From positions 1,052,501 to 1,116,500 of the forward strand of contig NZ_CP012099.1 of NCBI RefSeq assembly GCF_001182785.1: 64,000 nt of DNA. Reading direction: 5' to 3'. This document shows positions 1 to 9,102 of the stretch, piece after piece (the stretch's first letter is position 1; every line of letters begins with the position of its first letter). Source of the DNA: Bacillus thuringiensis. GTDB lineage: Bacteria > Bacillota > Bacilli > Bacillales > Bacillaceae_G. The notes under the pieces were generated by a model that was given only the letters and a program-made list of their open reading frames with translations, made no database searches and had not been told where the DNA came from. Both the position numbers and the translations under genes were made by a program.

Positions 1-2
1 TA

Positions 3-899
3 GAGTCGGCAAACGTACCGGCAGTTTCTCTATTAAATGAGTTAGGGGTAGAAGAAGGAAAGCAATATTTAGAAAAAGGAAATGTCCATATTGCAGATGC
101 TGGTTTAAGTACAGCGCTTGGGGGATTAAAAAATGGCGTTTCAACATTTGATCTTGTAAAAATGTATCGTTCATTTTTAGCAAATGGAAATATTATTGAG
201 CCGCACGTTATTGATAAAGTATTAAATAGACACGGTGCAATCATTGGGGAATCGCCAAAAGTAGAGACGAAAATCTTCTCGAAGCAGACAGCATGGTATA
301 TGACGAAAATGTTAGAAGGAGTTGTGAAGGAAGGAACAGCGAGAGTTGGTGTATATAACGGTGCGTTAGCTGGGAAAACAGGTACAACTTCATTGCCAAA
401 TGACGATAAGGGAGCAAGAGATATGTGGTTCGTCGGCTATACACCGAACTTAGTAGGCGCTGTTTGGATTGGTTATGACCGTACGGATAAGGAGCATCAA
501 TTGCAAGGAGAAAGTGCATCTGCGACAAAATTATTTAAGAAAATTTTAACGAAGGCTAATGTAGAGCATAAAGAGAAGTTTATGAAACCTGAAGGTGTGG
601 AAACAATCGGTTCTCCAATTCGGCTACGAAGAATTGAAGATGTAAAAATGAAACTATCATTTAGTCCTTTCGGTTTATTTAAAACAAAATTAAGCTGGAC
701 GCCACTTCCAGATAACAGAATTATGTACCGAATCTATAGAGTGGAGAACGGAATTCATACGCATGTTAGCACTGTAAACGGTGCTGGAGAATATGAGGAA
801 AAGTTCGTTAACATATTTTCAAAACCGAGCTTTTACGTTGTACCATATAATACACAAACGAATCGCGAAGGAGAAAAGTCAAAAGTAGCTAAACCATAG
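3..899 (+). CDS. pbpF: Class A penicillin-binding protein, C-terminal part (PbpF-like)
   Basis: This is the 3' end of a gene that begins before the window; the frame is open from base 3. The protein would be a bifunctional transglycosylase/transpeptidase that polymerises and cross-links peptidoglycan at the outer face of the membrane. The SxN motif (Ser-Ala-Asn, bases 6-14) and the KTG triad (Lys-Thr-Gly-Thr-Thr, starting at base 375) are visible. The catalytic SxxK motif must lie upstream. About 100 residues after the transpeptidase domain look like a fibronectin-III-like extension. The pbpF name rests on the hemE-hemH-hemY genes that follow, the same order as in B. subtilis. The fragment is 298 residues with a normal stop. 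Confidence 0.9.
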   Translation, partial: ESANVPAVSLLNELGVEEGKQYLEKGNVHIADAGLSTALGGLKNGVSTFDLVKMYRSFLANGNIIEPHVIDKVLNRHGAIIGESPKVETKIFSKQTAWYMTKMLEGVVKEGTARVGVYNGALAGKTGTTSLPNDDKGARDMWFVGYTPNLVGAVWIGYDRTDKEHQLQGESASATKLFKKILTKANVEHKEKFMKPEGVETIGSPIRLRRIEDVKMKLSFSPFGLFKTKLSWTPLPDNRIMYRIYRVENGIHTHVSTVNGAGEYEEKFVNIFSKPSFYVVPYNTQTNREGEKSKVAKP

Positions 900-1076
900 T
901 TTTTCTCTGTGTTATAATAAGAATGTTGTGAAAATAGTAAGCGTTTTTACGAATGTTTGTGTCAATTTAATGAACAACGTACATAATATTATGCATTTTG
1001 TTTTTACAAGCTGTATAGTAAAAAAAGATAAATATCGAACGTATTCGAAGCATTGGTAAGGAAGGGAGCAAGGGTC

Positions 1077-2123
1077 TTGGTAAGAACTATAAATGAGACA
1101 TTTTTAAAAGCATGTAGGGGGGAACGTACCGATTATGTACCAGCATGGTATATGCGTCAAGCAGGTCGTTCACAGCCGGAATATAGAAAGATTAAAGAAA
1201 AGTATTCTTTATTTGAAATTACACACAATCCAGAGTTATGTGCTTACGTTACAAAATTGCCGGTTGATCAATATAACGTAGATGCAGCAATTCTTTATAA
1301 AGATATTATGTCACCACTACCTGCAATTGGTGTGGATGTAGAAATTAAATCAGGTATTGGCCCAGTTATTGATAATCCAATCCGTTCTTTACAAGACGTA
1401 GAAAAACTAGGGGAAATCAATCCAGAAGATGACGTACCGTACATACTAGATACAATTCGTTTATTAACGACAGAAATGTTAGACGTACCGTTAATCGGTT
1501 TTTCAGGAGCTCCATTTACATTAGCGAGCTATATGATTGAAGGCGGTCCATCTCGTAACTACCATAATACGAAAGCGTTCATGTATGCAGAGCCAAAAGC
1601 TTGGTTCGCTTTAATGGATAAACTAGCAGATATGGTTATTACATATTTAAAGGCGCAAATTAATGCAGGAGCAAAAGCAGTTCAAATTTTCGATTCTTGG
1701 GTTGGAACAGTAAATGTAGCAGATTATCGCGTATTTATTAAACCAGCAATGGAGCGTATTTTTGCAGAAGTTCGTAAGATGGGTGTACCGATGATTATGC
1801 ACGGCGTAGGAGCTGCACACTTAGTGAATGAGTGGCACGACTTACCGCTTGATGTAGTCGGCTTAGACTGGCGCTTACCGATTGAGGAAGCACGTGCACG
1901 TGGCGTTCATAAGGCGGTCCAAGGTAATATGGACCCTTCATTCTTACTTGCGCCATGGTCTGTTATTGAAGAACATGTAAAAGGTATTTTAGATCAAGGG
2001 ATGAAACAGCCGGGTTATATCTTTAACTTAGGTCACGGTGTATTCCCAGAAGTAAATCCAGATACATTAAAACGTTTAACTACATTTATTCATGAATACT
2101 CTAAAGGGCAGTTAGCGAAGTAA
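1077..2123 (+). CDS. hemE: Uroporphyrinogen decarboxylase HemE
   Basis: Decarboxylates the four acetate side chains of uroporphyrinogen III to give coproporphyrinogen III in the cytosolic haem pathway. The N-terminal [11 protein letters not shown] motif and the ILYKDI segment are typical of the family. The TTG at 1077 is preferred because a GGAAGGGAG ribosome site lies just upstream and it gives 348 residues, the usual length. A TTG at 1053 would add eight residues but has no ribosome site. It is the first gene of a tight hemE-hemH-hemY operon, with 14 bp to hemH. Confidence 0.97.
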   Translation: MVRTINETFLKACRGERTDYVPAWYMRQAGRSQPEYRKIKEKYSLFEITHNPELCAYVTKLPVDQYNVDAAILYKDIMSPLPAIGVDVEIKSGIGPVIDNPIRSLQDVEKLGEINPEDDVPYILDTIRLLTTEMLDVPLIGFSGAPFTLASYMIEGGPSRNYHNTKAFMYAEPKAWFALMDKLADMVITYLKAQINAGAKAVQIFDSWVGTVNVADYRVFIKPAMERIFAEVRKMGVPMIMHGVGAAHLVNEWHDLPLDVVGLDWRLPIEEARARGVHKAVQGNMDPSFLLAPWSVIEEHVKGILDQGMKQPGYIFNLGHGVFPEVNPDTLKRLTTFIHEYSKGQLAK

Positions 2124-2137
2124 AGGAGAATTGCTGT

Positions 2138-3073
2138 ATGAAAAAGAAAATTGGTTTGCTTGTAATGGCATACGGAACGCCATATAAAGAAGAAGATATT
2201 GAACGTTACTATACACATATTCGTAGAGGAAGAAAGCCAAGTCCTGAAATGCTGGAAGATTTAACAGAGCGTTACCGTGCAATTGGTGGTATTTCTCCTT
2301 TAGCTACTATTACATTAGAGCAAGCTAAGAAGTTAGAGAAGCGTTTAAATGAAGTGCAAGATGAAGTAGAGTACCATATGTATCTTGGCTTAAAACATAT
2401 CGAACCGTTTATTGAAGATGCGGTGAAAGATATGCATAACGACGGAATACAAGATGCAATCGCACTTGTTCTTGCACCTCACTATTCTACGTTTAGCGTG
2501 AAATCATACGTTGGACGAGCACAAGAAGAAGCTGAGAAACTTGGAAACTTAACAATTCACGGCATTGATAGCTGGTATAAAGAGCCGAAATTCATCCAGT
2601 ACTGGGTTGATGCAGTGAAAGGTATATATAACGGCATGTCAGACGCAGAGCGTGAAAAAGCAGTACTAATCGTATCTGCACACAGCCTACCAGAGAAAAT
2701 TATTGCAATGGGCGATCCATATCCAGATCAATTAAATGAAACAGCTGATTACATCGCGCGTGGCGCTGAAGTAGCAAACTATGCGGTAGGCTGGCAAAGT
2801 GCAGGAAACACACCAGATCCTTGGATTGGTCCAGATGTACAAGATTTAACGAGAGAACTAAATGAAAAGCACGGTTATACTTCATTCGTATATGCACCAG
2901 TTGGATTTGTTGCGGAACATTTAGAAGTTTTATATGACAATGACTTTGAGTGTAAAGTTGTAACAGATGAAATTGGCGCGAAATATTATCGTCCAGAAAT
3001 GCCAAATGCATCGGACGCATTTATTGATTGCTTAACAGATGTTGTATTAAAGAAAAAAGAATCTGTACTGTAA
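2138..3073 (+). CDS. hemH: Ferrochelatase HemH (coproporphyrin ferrochelatase)
   Basis: A 311-residue soluble ferrochelatase. In Gram-positive bacteria this enzyme (also called CpfC) inserts iron into coproporphyrin III. The catalytic His182 lies in the VSAHSLPEK motif and a conserved acidic stretch follows in [12 protein letters not shown]. The ribosome site AAAGGAG stands 8 bp before the ATG. It sits between hemE and hemY, with 19 bp to the next gene, so it is probably co-transcribed with both. The family assignment is secure. B. cereus group genomes often carry a second hemH elsewhere, so this may be one of two paralogues. Confidence 0.97.
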   Translation: MKKKIGLLVMAYGTPYKEEDIERYYTHIRRGRKPSPEMLEDLTERYRAIGGISPLATITLEQAKKLEKRLNEVQDEVEYHMYLGLKHIEPFIEDAVKDMHNDGIQDAIALVLAPHYSTFSVKSYVGRAQEEAEKLGNLTIHGIDSWYKEPKFIQYWVDAVKGIYNGMSDAEREKAVLIVSAHSLPEKIIAMGDPYPDQLNETADYIARGAEVANYAVGWQSAGNTPDPWIGPDVQDLTRELNEKHGYTSFVYAPVGFVAEHLEVLYDNDFECKVVTDEIGAKYYRPEMPNASDAFIDCLTDVVLKKKESVL

Positions 3074-3092
3074 GAAGAAAGGGGGAGCCTGC

Positions 3093-4520
3093 TTGAGGAA
3101 AAAAGTTGTGATCGTCGGCGGAGGCATCACTGGATTAACAGCAATGTATAACTTACAAAAAAATATTCATGAAAAAAACTTGCCGATTGATACATTACTT
3201 ATAGAAGCATCGGGTAAACTTGGCGGAAAAATTCAAACCGTTCGAAAAGATGGATTTACAATTGAACGCGGACCGGATTCTTTCTTAGCACGAAAAGAAA
3301 GTGCAGCTAGATTAGCGCGAGAATTAGGTCTTGGCGATGAACTTGTAAATAATCAAGCCGGTCAATCATTTATCCTCGTAAACAATCGGTTACATAAAAT
3401 GCCGAGTGGATCAATGATGGGAATTCCAACGCAAATTACGCCGTTTCTATTTTCCGGGCTGTTCTCCCCAATTGGTAAATTAAGAGCTGGTTTTGATTTA
3501 TTAATGCCGAGGTCAAAGCCAGTATCTGACCAATCACTCGGACAATTTTTCAGACATCGCCTCGGAAACGAAGTGGTTGAAAACTTAATAGAACCGTTAC
3601 TATCGGGTATTTATGCAGGGGATATTGATGAAATGAGCTTAATGTCAACATTCCCGCAAATGTACCAGCTTGAGCAGAAACATCGCAGTATTTCACTCGG
3701 TATGCGTACGCTCGCTCCGAAAGAAGAGAAAGCTGAACCGAAAAAAGGAATCTTCCAAACAGTGAAAACAGGTTTAGAATCTATCGTAGAATCTCTCGAA
3801 GCAAAGATGCATGAAGGTACGATAATAAAGGGAACTCGCATTGAAAAAGTTGCAAAACAGGGTGATGGTTATACGATTACTCTTAGTAACGGAAAAGAAA
3901 TAGAAGCGGACGCCATCGTAGTGGCAACTTCGCATAAAGTATTGCCGTCCATGTTTGCTCAGTACAAGCAGTTTCGTTTCTTCCGTAACATTCCAGCCAC
4001 ATCCGTTGCCAATGTCGCACTTGCTTTCCCAAAGTCCGCAATCCAGCGCGATATTAATGGTACAGGATTTGTCGTATCACGAAATAGTGATTACACGATT
4101 ACAGCATGTACGTGGACGCATAAAAAATGGCCACATACAACGCCAGAAGGAAAGACACTCCTTCGTTGCTACGTCGGGCGTGCTGGTGATGAAGCGGTTG
4201 TAGAACAAACTGAAGAAGAACTCGTTCAGCTCGTACTAGAAGATTTACGAAAGACGATGGATATTACAGAGGATCCAGAGTTTACAATCGTAAGTCGATG
4301 GAAAGAAGCGATGCCTCAATATACTGTAGGCCATAACGAGCGAATGAAAAAGCTCACAACATTTATGGGGAAAGAGTTGCCAGGGGTATACTTAGCAGGT
4401 AGTTCCTATGCTGGTGCTGGACTTCCAGATTGTATTAATCAAGGTGAGTTGGCAGCGAAACGTGTGCTGGCACATATTGAAAAAATAGTAGAATGTGAAC
4501 GAGAAGCTTTAAATGTATAA
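3093..4520 (+). CDS. hemY: Protoporphyrinogen/coproporphyrinogen oxidase HemY
   Basis: A FAD-dependent oxidase of 475 residues. In Firmicutes it oxidises coproporphyrinogen III to coproporphyrin III (also named CgoX). The N-terminal Rossmann motif VVIVGGGITGLTA (residues 5-17) binds FAD, and the C-terminal GAGLPDCINQGE motif is typical of the family. The start is TTG, 8 bp after a strong AAAGGGGGAG ribosome site; no closer ATG exists. It is the last gene of the hem operon and is followed directly by a strong terminator. Confidence 0.96.
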   Translation: MRKKVVIVGGGITGLTAMYNLQKNIHEKNLPIDTLLIEASGKLGGKIQTVRKDGFTIERGPDSFLARKESAARLARELGLGDELVNNQAGQSFILVNNRLHKMPSGSMMGIPTQITPFLFSGLFSPIGKLRAGFDLLMPRSKPVSDQSLGQFFRHRLGNEVVENLIEPLLSGIYAGDIDEMSLMSTFPQMYQLEQKHRSISLGMRTLAPKEEKAEPKKGIFQTVKTGLESIVESLEAKMHEGTIIKGTRIEKVAKQGDGYTITLSNGKEIEADAIVVATSHKVLPSMFAQYKQFRFFRNIPATSVANVALAFPKSAIQRDINGTGFVVSRNSDYTITACTWTHKKWPHTTPEGKTLLRCYVGRAGDEAVVEQTEEELVQLVLEDLRKTMDITEDPEFTIVSRWKEAMPQYTVGHNERMKKLTTFMGKELPGVYLAGSSYAGAGLPDCINQGELAAKRVLAHIEKIVECEREALNV

Positions 4521-4556
4521 AAAACTCCTACTTCATTAATGAAGTGGGAGTTTTTT
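4521..4556 (+). terminator. Rho-independent terminator of the hem operon
   Basis: The stem ACTCCTACTTCAT / ATGAAGTGGGAGT (one G-T pair) has a very short loop and ends in a run of six T. It begins immediately after the hemY stop codon. Confidence 0.93.
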
Positions 4557-4734
4557 ATTGGAAAATAGGTGTTTTGTACTGTCCATATTCCACCTGTTTT
4601 TAACGTAAGTAATTTTTTGGTTTAAACTTATAGCTGAGATTAATTTTTTGTAAAATTTGTCGAAATATAGTTCTATATAACGAATCATTTGTTATGATAG
4701 AAATGCTGAGAAAATATGAAATAGGGAGAGGAAA

Positions 4735-7101
4735 ATGGCTGTGAAGAAATTGTTAAGCGTCTTTTTATCATTTTTGCTATTGCTTTCATTTACTGGAACT
4801 TTAGCGCAAGCAGAAGAAAATGCTTCTATGTCAGTAGAAAAAGCAATTCAAGTATTTAAGCAGCAAGGGAAAACGAAGGGGATTGTGGAAGGATATATTG
4901 TTGGATATACGCAAAGTTCTTCTAAATATACGAAGGATCCAGCTAAGTTTGATGATACAAACGTAGCAATTGCAGATTCGCCAAACGAAACGAATCCAGA
5001 CAAAATCATGCCCGTTCAGTTGCCAAAAGGTGATGTGAGAACGGCAGTGAATGTAAAAGATCATCCTGAAAATATCGGGAAGAAAGTTAGTTTGACTGGG
5101 ACTCTTGAATTATATTTTAGTAACCCAGGTCTAAAATCAGTAACAGCTTATAAGTTTCAAGGTGAAGGACAAAATCGTGTTAGCGATGTAGTAGCTTCGC
5201 CGAACGGCGGAGAAGTTGCTAAAGGAACAGCGGTAACATTAACGACGAATACAGAAGGCGCAACAATCTACTATACGTTAGATGGCTCTAATCCTACTAA
5301 TAAAAGTGTTCGTTATAATGGACAAATTATAGTGAGTGACAATAGTGTAGTGAAAGCAATCGCGGAAAAAGAAGGGCTTACTTCTTCAGCAATTTCGACA
5401 TTTTCATTTATTATCGTAAATAATGAACAGGTTCGTATTCATGACATTCAAGGAAAATCACATATGTCTCCTTACAACGGGAAGAAAGTAAACAATGTGG
5501 AAGGCGTTGTCACAGCGCTTGATAAAAACGGCTTTTATATAGAAGATAATCAGCCGGATAATGATCCAGCTACTTCAGAAGGTATTTACGTATATAAAAA
5601 AGATGCGAATGTAGCAGTAGGAGATCTAATTCAAGTTGATGGAGTAGTAGAAGAATATGTTGGACCAGGATATGCAGAGCGATTTGAAACAGACTTAACG
5701 ACGACAGAAATTAAGGCGAGTCGCGTTGCTGTAATCGCAAAAGATCAATCTTTGCCGGCATCGATTGTACTTGGGGAAAACGGTGTGAAAATCCCGGACC
5801 AGATTATTGATAATGATGCATTTGGTTTATTTGATCCAAATGAAGATGCAATCGACTTCTATGAAAGTATAGAAGGTATGCGTGTTACGATGCCAACACC
5901 AAAAATTATTACACCTCAGAAAAACGGAAATTTATATGTAACAGTAAAAAATGGTGGAGATAAAATAGTAACACAATATGGCACACCTCTATTAGATGAA
6001 AATCAATTAAACCCAGAGCGTCTTTCTGTAAAAGTACCTCGCGATTATGTAGCAAAAGTAGGAGATACTTTCACTGGAGATATAACAGGGGTAGTAGGAT
6101 ATGATTACGGTTCTTTCCGTATTTCGCCAATAACAGAATTGCCAGCTGTAGTGGATGGTGGATTTAAGCAAGTAGGGGCAAATATTCAGCCACGTCTTGA
6201 TAAGTTAACGGTTGCTACATATAACATTGAAAACTTCTCAGCGAATAAAAAAGAAACAACAGATGAAAAGGTAAAAGCGTTAGCGTATTCTATTAAATAC
6301 AACTTAAAAATGCCAGATATTATCGGTGTAGAGGAAATGCAAGATAATAACGGATCAATTAATGACGGTACAACAGATGCGTCATTAAGCGCAAAACGTA
6401 TCATTGATGCAGTTCTAGAAATTCGTGGACCAAAGTATGAGTATGTAGAAATCGCTCCAAACAATAATCAAGATGGAGGAGCACCAGGAGCGAATATTCG
6501 CGTCGGCTTCTTCTATAATCCATCACGCGTGAAATTAGCGACGGTACCGAAGTTACTTGATAAAAATGTTGTTCGTATTGGGGACGAAAATCCATTATTT
6601 GAAAGTACACGTAAACCGTTAGCGGCAGAATTTACGTTCCAAGGACAAAACATTGTTGTCGTTGCAAATCACTTAAACTCAAAACTAGGAGATGCAACGC
6701 CATTTGGAAAAGTGCAGCCGCTCGTATTAAAAAGTGAAGATAAACGAATTCAGTTAGCACAAGAAGTAAATCATTTCGTGCAAGGAATTCAGAAAAAGAA
6801 TACGAATGCACCAGTTGTTGTGTTAGGTGATATGAACGATTTCGAATTCTCTAAACCACTAAAAACACTAGAGGGAACAATCTTAAAAGATATGTTAAAC
6901 ACAGTGCCGAAAGAGAATCGTTACACTTACATTCACGAAGGAAATGCACAAGTGTTAGATCATATTTTAGTAACAAACAACATCGCACCGCACACAATTG
7001 TAGATCCAGTGCACTTAAACTCAAACATAATGAAAGAGCACGGACGTGTAAGCGACCATGACCCAGTACTTGCTCAAATTGATTTGAAGAAAGCTTCTTA
7101 A
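4735..7101 (+). CDS. Secreted endonuclease/exonuclease/phosphatase-family nuclease
   Basis: A 788-residue exported protein. A signal peptide of about 26 residues ends near ALAQA. Residues about 30-145 look like an OB-fold-like domain, about 150-225 like a chitobiase C-terminal (CHB_HEX) beta domain, and about 230-450 like further OB-like repeats. From about 490 there is an EEP catalytic domain with VATYNIENF, GVEEMQDN, VANHLNSK, VVLGDMNDF and a final SDHDPV. These carry the metal-binding Asn, Glu, Asp and His residues expected of an extracellular DNase/phosphodiesterase. It resembles YhcR/Xds-type extracellular nucleases that scavenge or remodel external DNA. No sortase motif is seen. A GTG at 4741 is a possible alternative start with better spacing to the ribosome site. 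Confidence 0.9.
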   Translation: MAVKKLLSVFLSFLLLLSFTGTLAQAEENASMSVEKAIQVFKQQGKTKGIVEGYIVGYTQSSSKYTKDPAKFDDTNVAIADSPNETNPDKIMPVQLPKGDVRTAVNVKDHPENIGKKVSLTGTLELYFSNPGLKSVTAYKFQGEGQNRVSDVVASPNGGEVAKGTAVTLTTNTEGATIYYTLDGSNPTNKSVRYNGQIIVSDNSVVKAIAEKEGLTSSAISTFSFIIVNNEQVRIHDIQGKSHMSPYNGKKVNNVEGVVTALDKNGFYIEDNQPDNDPATSEGIYVYKKDANVAVGDLIQVDGVVEEYVGPGYAERFETDLTTTEIKASRVAVIAKDQSLPASIVLGENGVKIPDQIIDNDAFGLFDPNEDAIDFYESIEGMRVTMPTPKIITPQKNGNLYVTVKNGGDKIVTQYGTPLLDENQLNPERLSVKVPRDYVAKVGDTFTGDITGVVGYDYGSFRISPITELPAVVDGGFKQVGANIQPRLDKLTVATYNIENFSANKKETTDEKVKALAYSIKYNLKMPDIIGVEEMQDNNGSINDGTTDASLSAKRIIDAVLEIRGPKYEYVEIAPNNNQDGGAPGANIRVGFFYNPSRVKLATVPKLLDKNVVRIGDENPLFESTRKPLAAEFTFQGQNIVVVANHLNSKLGDATPFGKVQPLVLKSEDKRIQLAQEVNHFVQGIQKKNTNAPVVVLGDMNDFEFSKPLKTLEGTILKDMLNTVPKENRYTYIHEGNAQVLDHILVTNNIAPHTIVDPVHLNSNIMKEHGRVSDHDPVLAQIDLKKAS

Positions 7102-7106
7102 AGAAA

Positions 7107-7138
7107 GGAACGCTTAGGTGACTAAGCGTTCCTTTTTT
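7107..7138 (+). terminator. Terminator of the nuclease gene
   Basis: The stem GGAACGCTTAG / CTAAGCGTTCC with a GTGA loop is followed by six T. It starts 5 bp after the nuclease stop codon. Confidence 0.93.
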
Positions 7139-7233
7139 GCATCGTTATAGAATAGTATAAAGAGATGATTCCTTTTTTTGTAATCTAATGATAAAATTGA
7201 TTGAAAATTTAGTTTTTTGAAAGGGGGACATCA

Positions 7234-7533
7234 ATGCAGTTACAAATAAATGGAAAGTTAATGAATCAGCTTGCAATTTTTTTTAGTACGATCGTCATGC
7301 TTCAGTTTGTAGCTGATGTAACAGGACTTACAAGCAATCTAGATATTACGTATAACTTAATTAATATAACAGCTTCTTATATAACATTTAGTTTGGCGGT
7401 TATTTTTACTTTAATAGGTGCAAGAAGAGAATTAAGTAAATATGCAATTATTTTATTATGTTCAGTGGTAGGTATTAAAGCAATTTATTTTGTGGTGTTC
7501 GTTATCTTATGGGGATTGGCAGGTACACCGTAA
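7234..7533 (+). CDS. Small integral membrane protein, unknown
   Basis: A 99-residue hydrophobic protein with about three predicted membrane segments (roughly residues 10-28, 42-62 and 70-95) and few charged residues outside a short RRELSK loop. The AAAGGGGG ribosome site is well placed before the ATG. I do not recognise a family. It stands alone between a terminator and a strong bidirectional hairpin, so it is probably a single-gene transcript. Confidence 0.7.
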   Translation: MQLQINGKLMNQLAIFFSTIVMLQFVADVTGLTSNLDITYNLINITASYITFSLAVIFTLIGARRELSKYAIILLCSVVGIKAIYFVVFVILWGLAGTP

Positions 7534-7555
7534 AGGGGAGGATGATTATATGAGT

Positions 7556-7615
7556 AATGATAATAAGAGCGTAATTCTCTATGTTAACTTAGGGGATTAC
7601 GCTCTTATTATCATT
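7556..7615. terminator. Perfect 20-bp hairpin, bidirectional terminator
   Basis: The arms 7556-7575 and 7596-7615 are exact 20-bp complements around a 20-nt loop, placed between two convergent genes. The right arm touches the stop codon of the minus-strand gene. A 22-codon ORF with its own GGGGAGG ribosome site (ATG 7550 to TAG 7618) spans the whole hairpin. Confidence 0.75.
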
Positions 7616-8487
7616 TAGTCTGAAATTGTTTGAAACGCTTTTCTACACCGCTCTCTTCTTTGCAGTCTTCTTTTATATTTTTTTCTATCCCGCTTTACTC
7701 CTTGTATATACATAAGTAAGCTAACGAAAAGGAAGAAAGCACATTGCGTCATTAAAATATATGGTGACATGCCTTGCAATGGCTGTTTCGGATCATATAA
7801 ATGAAAAGGTGCTCCGCCTATTGAAGGAAGTATTGTATTTAGCAGGACGTAAGGAATGGAGGCGGCTGCAAATGGAAAGAGAATTGCCATATAGTCTTTT
7901 TGTGACCATACAGATGCAGCAAGTCCTAAAAGGGCCATTAAACCTGCAAATAAAAAATTAATTCCGATATATACAGCAATGTAAGTGAGAGGCGCATCAA
8001 AATATAGGTTTGCAAACATTCCATCAGCATTTATGATGCCTGAACCAACCGTAGGTGTTCCGTCTGGAATGGTTAATTTGCAAAATAATAACGATAAGAT
8101 GAATGGAAGTGTATAAAGAAATCCTCCGCAAAAAAACGTAACGATATATTTCGCTACTGAATAAGGAAATATAGAAATCCCCTTACTCACAAACGGTTTA
8201 AAACCATCGGACTTATCCGAATTGTAACTTGTACTAAAGGGGAAACTCGCAATAACTGGCATTAATAATAAATAAACATCCATTTCATTGTCGCGAAATC
8301 CAATCCATTTTAAATCTGTTGATATAGGACCATTTGCTGCGTTTCCTAAATAACGAATTACATAATAATAGTGATAAATGCAAATAAGAACGAATCCACT
8401 AAGCATCATAATGAAAGAAATACGACTACAAAAAGCTTGCTTTATATTTAAACGAAGTGCACGCATCATGACTGAAAAAGCCTCCAC
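7615..8487 (-). CDS. Multi-pass membrane protein, ABC-2 permease-like
   Basis: A 290-residue protein with about six hydrophobic segments and a strongly basic C-terminal tail (many Arg and Lys after residue 265). The topology and the N-terminal cytosolic stretch before the first segment resemble ABC-2 type permease subunits of exporters. No ATPase gene lies beside it, so the partner would have to be encoded elsewhere. The family match is by overall appearance only. It ends inside a bidirectional hairpin shared with the gene on the other strand. Confidence 0.7.
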   Translation of the reverse strand: MEAFSVMMRALRLNIKQAFCSRISFIMMLSGFVLICIYHYYYVIRYLGNAANGPISTDLKWIGFRDNEMDVYLLLMPVIASFPFSTSYNSDKSDGFKPFVSKGISIFPYSVAKYIVTFFCGGFLYTLPFILSLLFCKLTIPDGTPTVGSGIINADGMFANLYFDAPLTYIAVYIGINFLFAGLMALLGLAASVWSQKDYMAILFPFAAASIPYVLLNTILPSIGGAPFHLYDPKQPLQGMSPYILMTQCAFFLFVSLLMYIQGVKRDRKKYKRRLQRRERCRKAFQTISD

Positions 8488-8626
8488 TGTTTTGATAAAC
8501 TTGTCTATTTTCTATATTACTATTAATTGTAAAGATTTTCTTGTTTTTTTATTTGATTATTTGAAAAAGAGGAATTTTGTTGTTGTGAAGTAAGGTTTAG
8601 CTGAAATTAATTTTTCTAAAATATGG

Positions 8627-8682
8627 TTGACAATTAAGTATTACATTTGTAATCTTAAGTATAGATTACAAATGTAATACTT
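8627..8682 (+). promoter_or_regulatory. Promoter overlapped by a double BlaI-type operator
   Basis: A -35 box TTGACA (8627-8632), a 17-bp spacer and a -10 box TAATCT (8650-8655) form a good vegetative promoter. Over it lie two 20-bp arms, 8636-8655 and 8663-8682, that are perfect inverted copies of each other. Each contains its own small dyad of the form TTACA-nn-TGTAA. This is the expected layout for a BlaI/MecI dimer repressing its own operon. Confidence 0.85.
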
Positions 8683-8698
8683 AGGAGTGAAACATACG

Positions 8699-9100
8699 AT
8701 GACAAATCAATTACCTAAAATATCTGAAGCGGAATTAGAAATTATGAAAGTACTTTGGTCGAGTTCTCCACAAACAGCGAATGAAATTATAGAAGAACTG
8801 GAAGATGCAATGGACTGGAAACCGAAAACAATCCGCACATTAATTAATCGATTAGTACAAAAGGAAGCCGTTTCTTACCATCAAGATAAAGGGCGAATGT
8901 ATGCTTATTATCCGTTAGTATCACAAGATAATTATTTGCAAGTGGAAACGAAATCTTTACTAAAGCGTTTTTGCGGTGCAGCGTTTAAACCATTACTTGT
9001 TAATTTCTTAAAAGAGGAGAGATTATCTTCAGAAGATATTAATGAATTAAAACGCATTTTAGATGAGAAGACAGAGGAGAATAAGAGGAAGGATCGATAA
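8699..9100 (+). CDS. BlaI/MecI/CopY-family repressor
   Basis: A 133-residue winged-helix repressor. The N-terminal part (ISEAELEIMKVLW and KTIRTLINRLVQKEAV) matches the DNA-binding domain of BlaI/MecI, and the C-terminal part would dimerise. The ATG at 8699 follows an AGGAG site by 11 bp; a GTG at 8687 overlaps that site and is unlikely. The gene lies 2 bp before an M56 membrane protease, the usual sensor partner. The inferred circuit is that the protease, once signalled, leads to cleavage of this repressor and frees the operator just upstream. Confidence 0.92.
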   Translation: MTNQLPKISEAELEIMKVLWSSSPQTANEIIEELEDAMDWKPKTIRTLINRLVQKEAVSYHQDKGRMYAYYPLVSQDNYLQVETKSLLKRFCGAAFKPLLVNFLKEERLSSEDINELKRILDEKTEENKRKDR

Positions 9101-9102
9101 AA

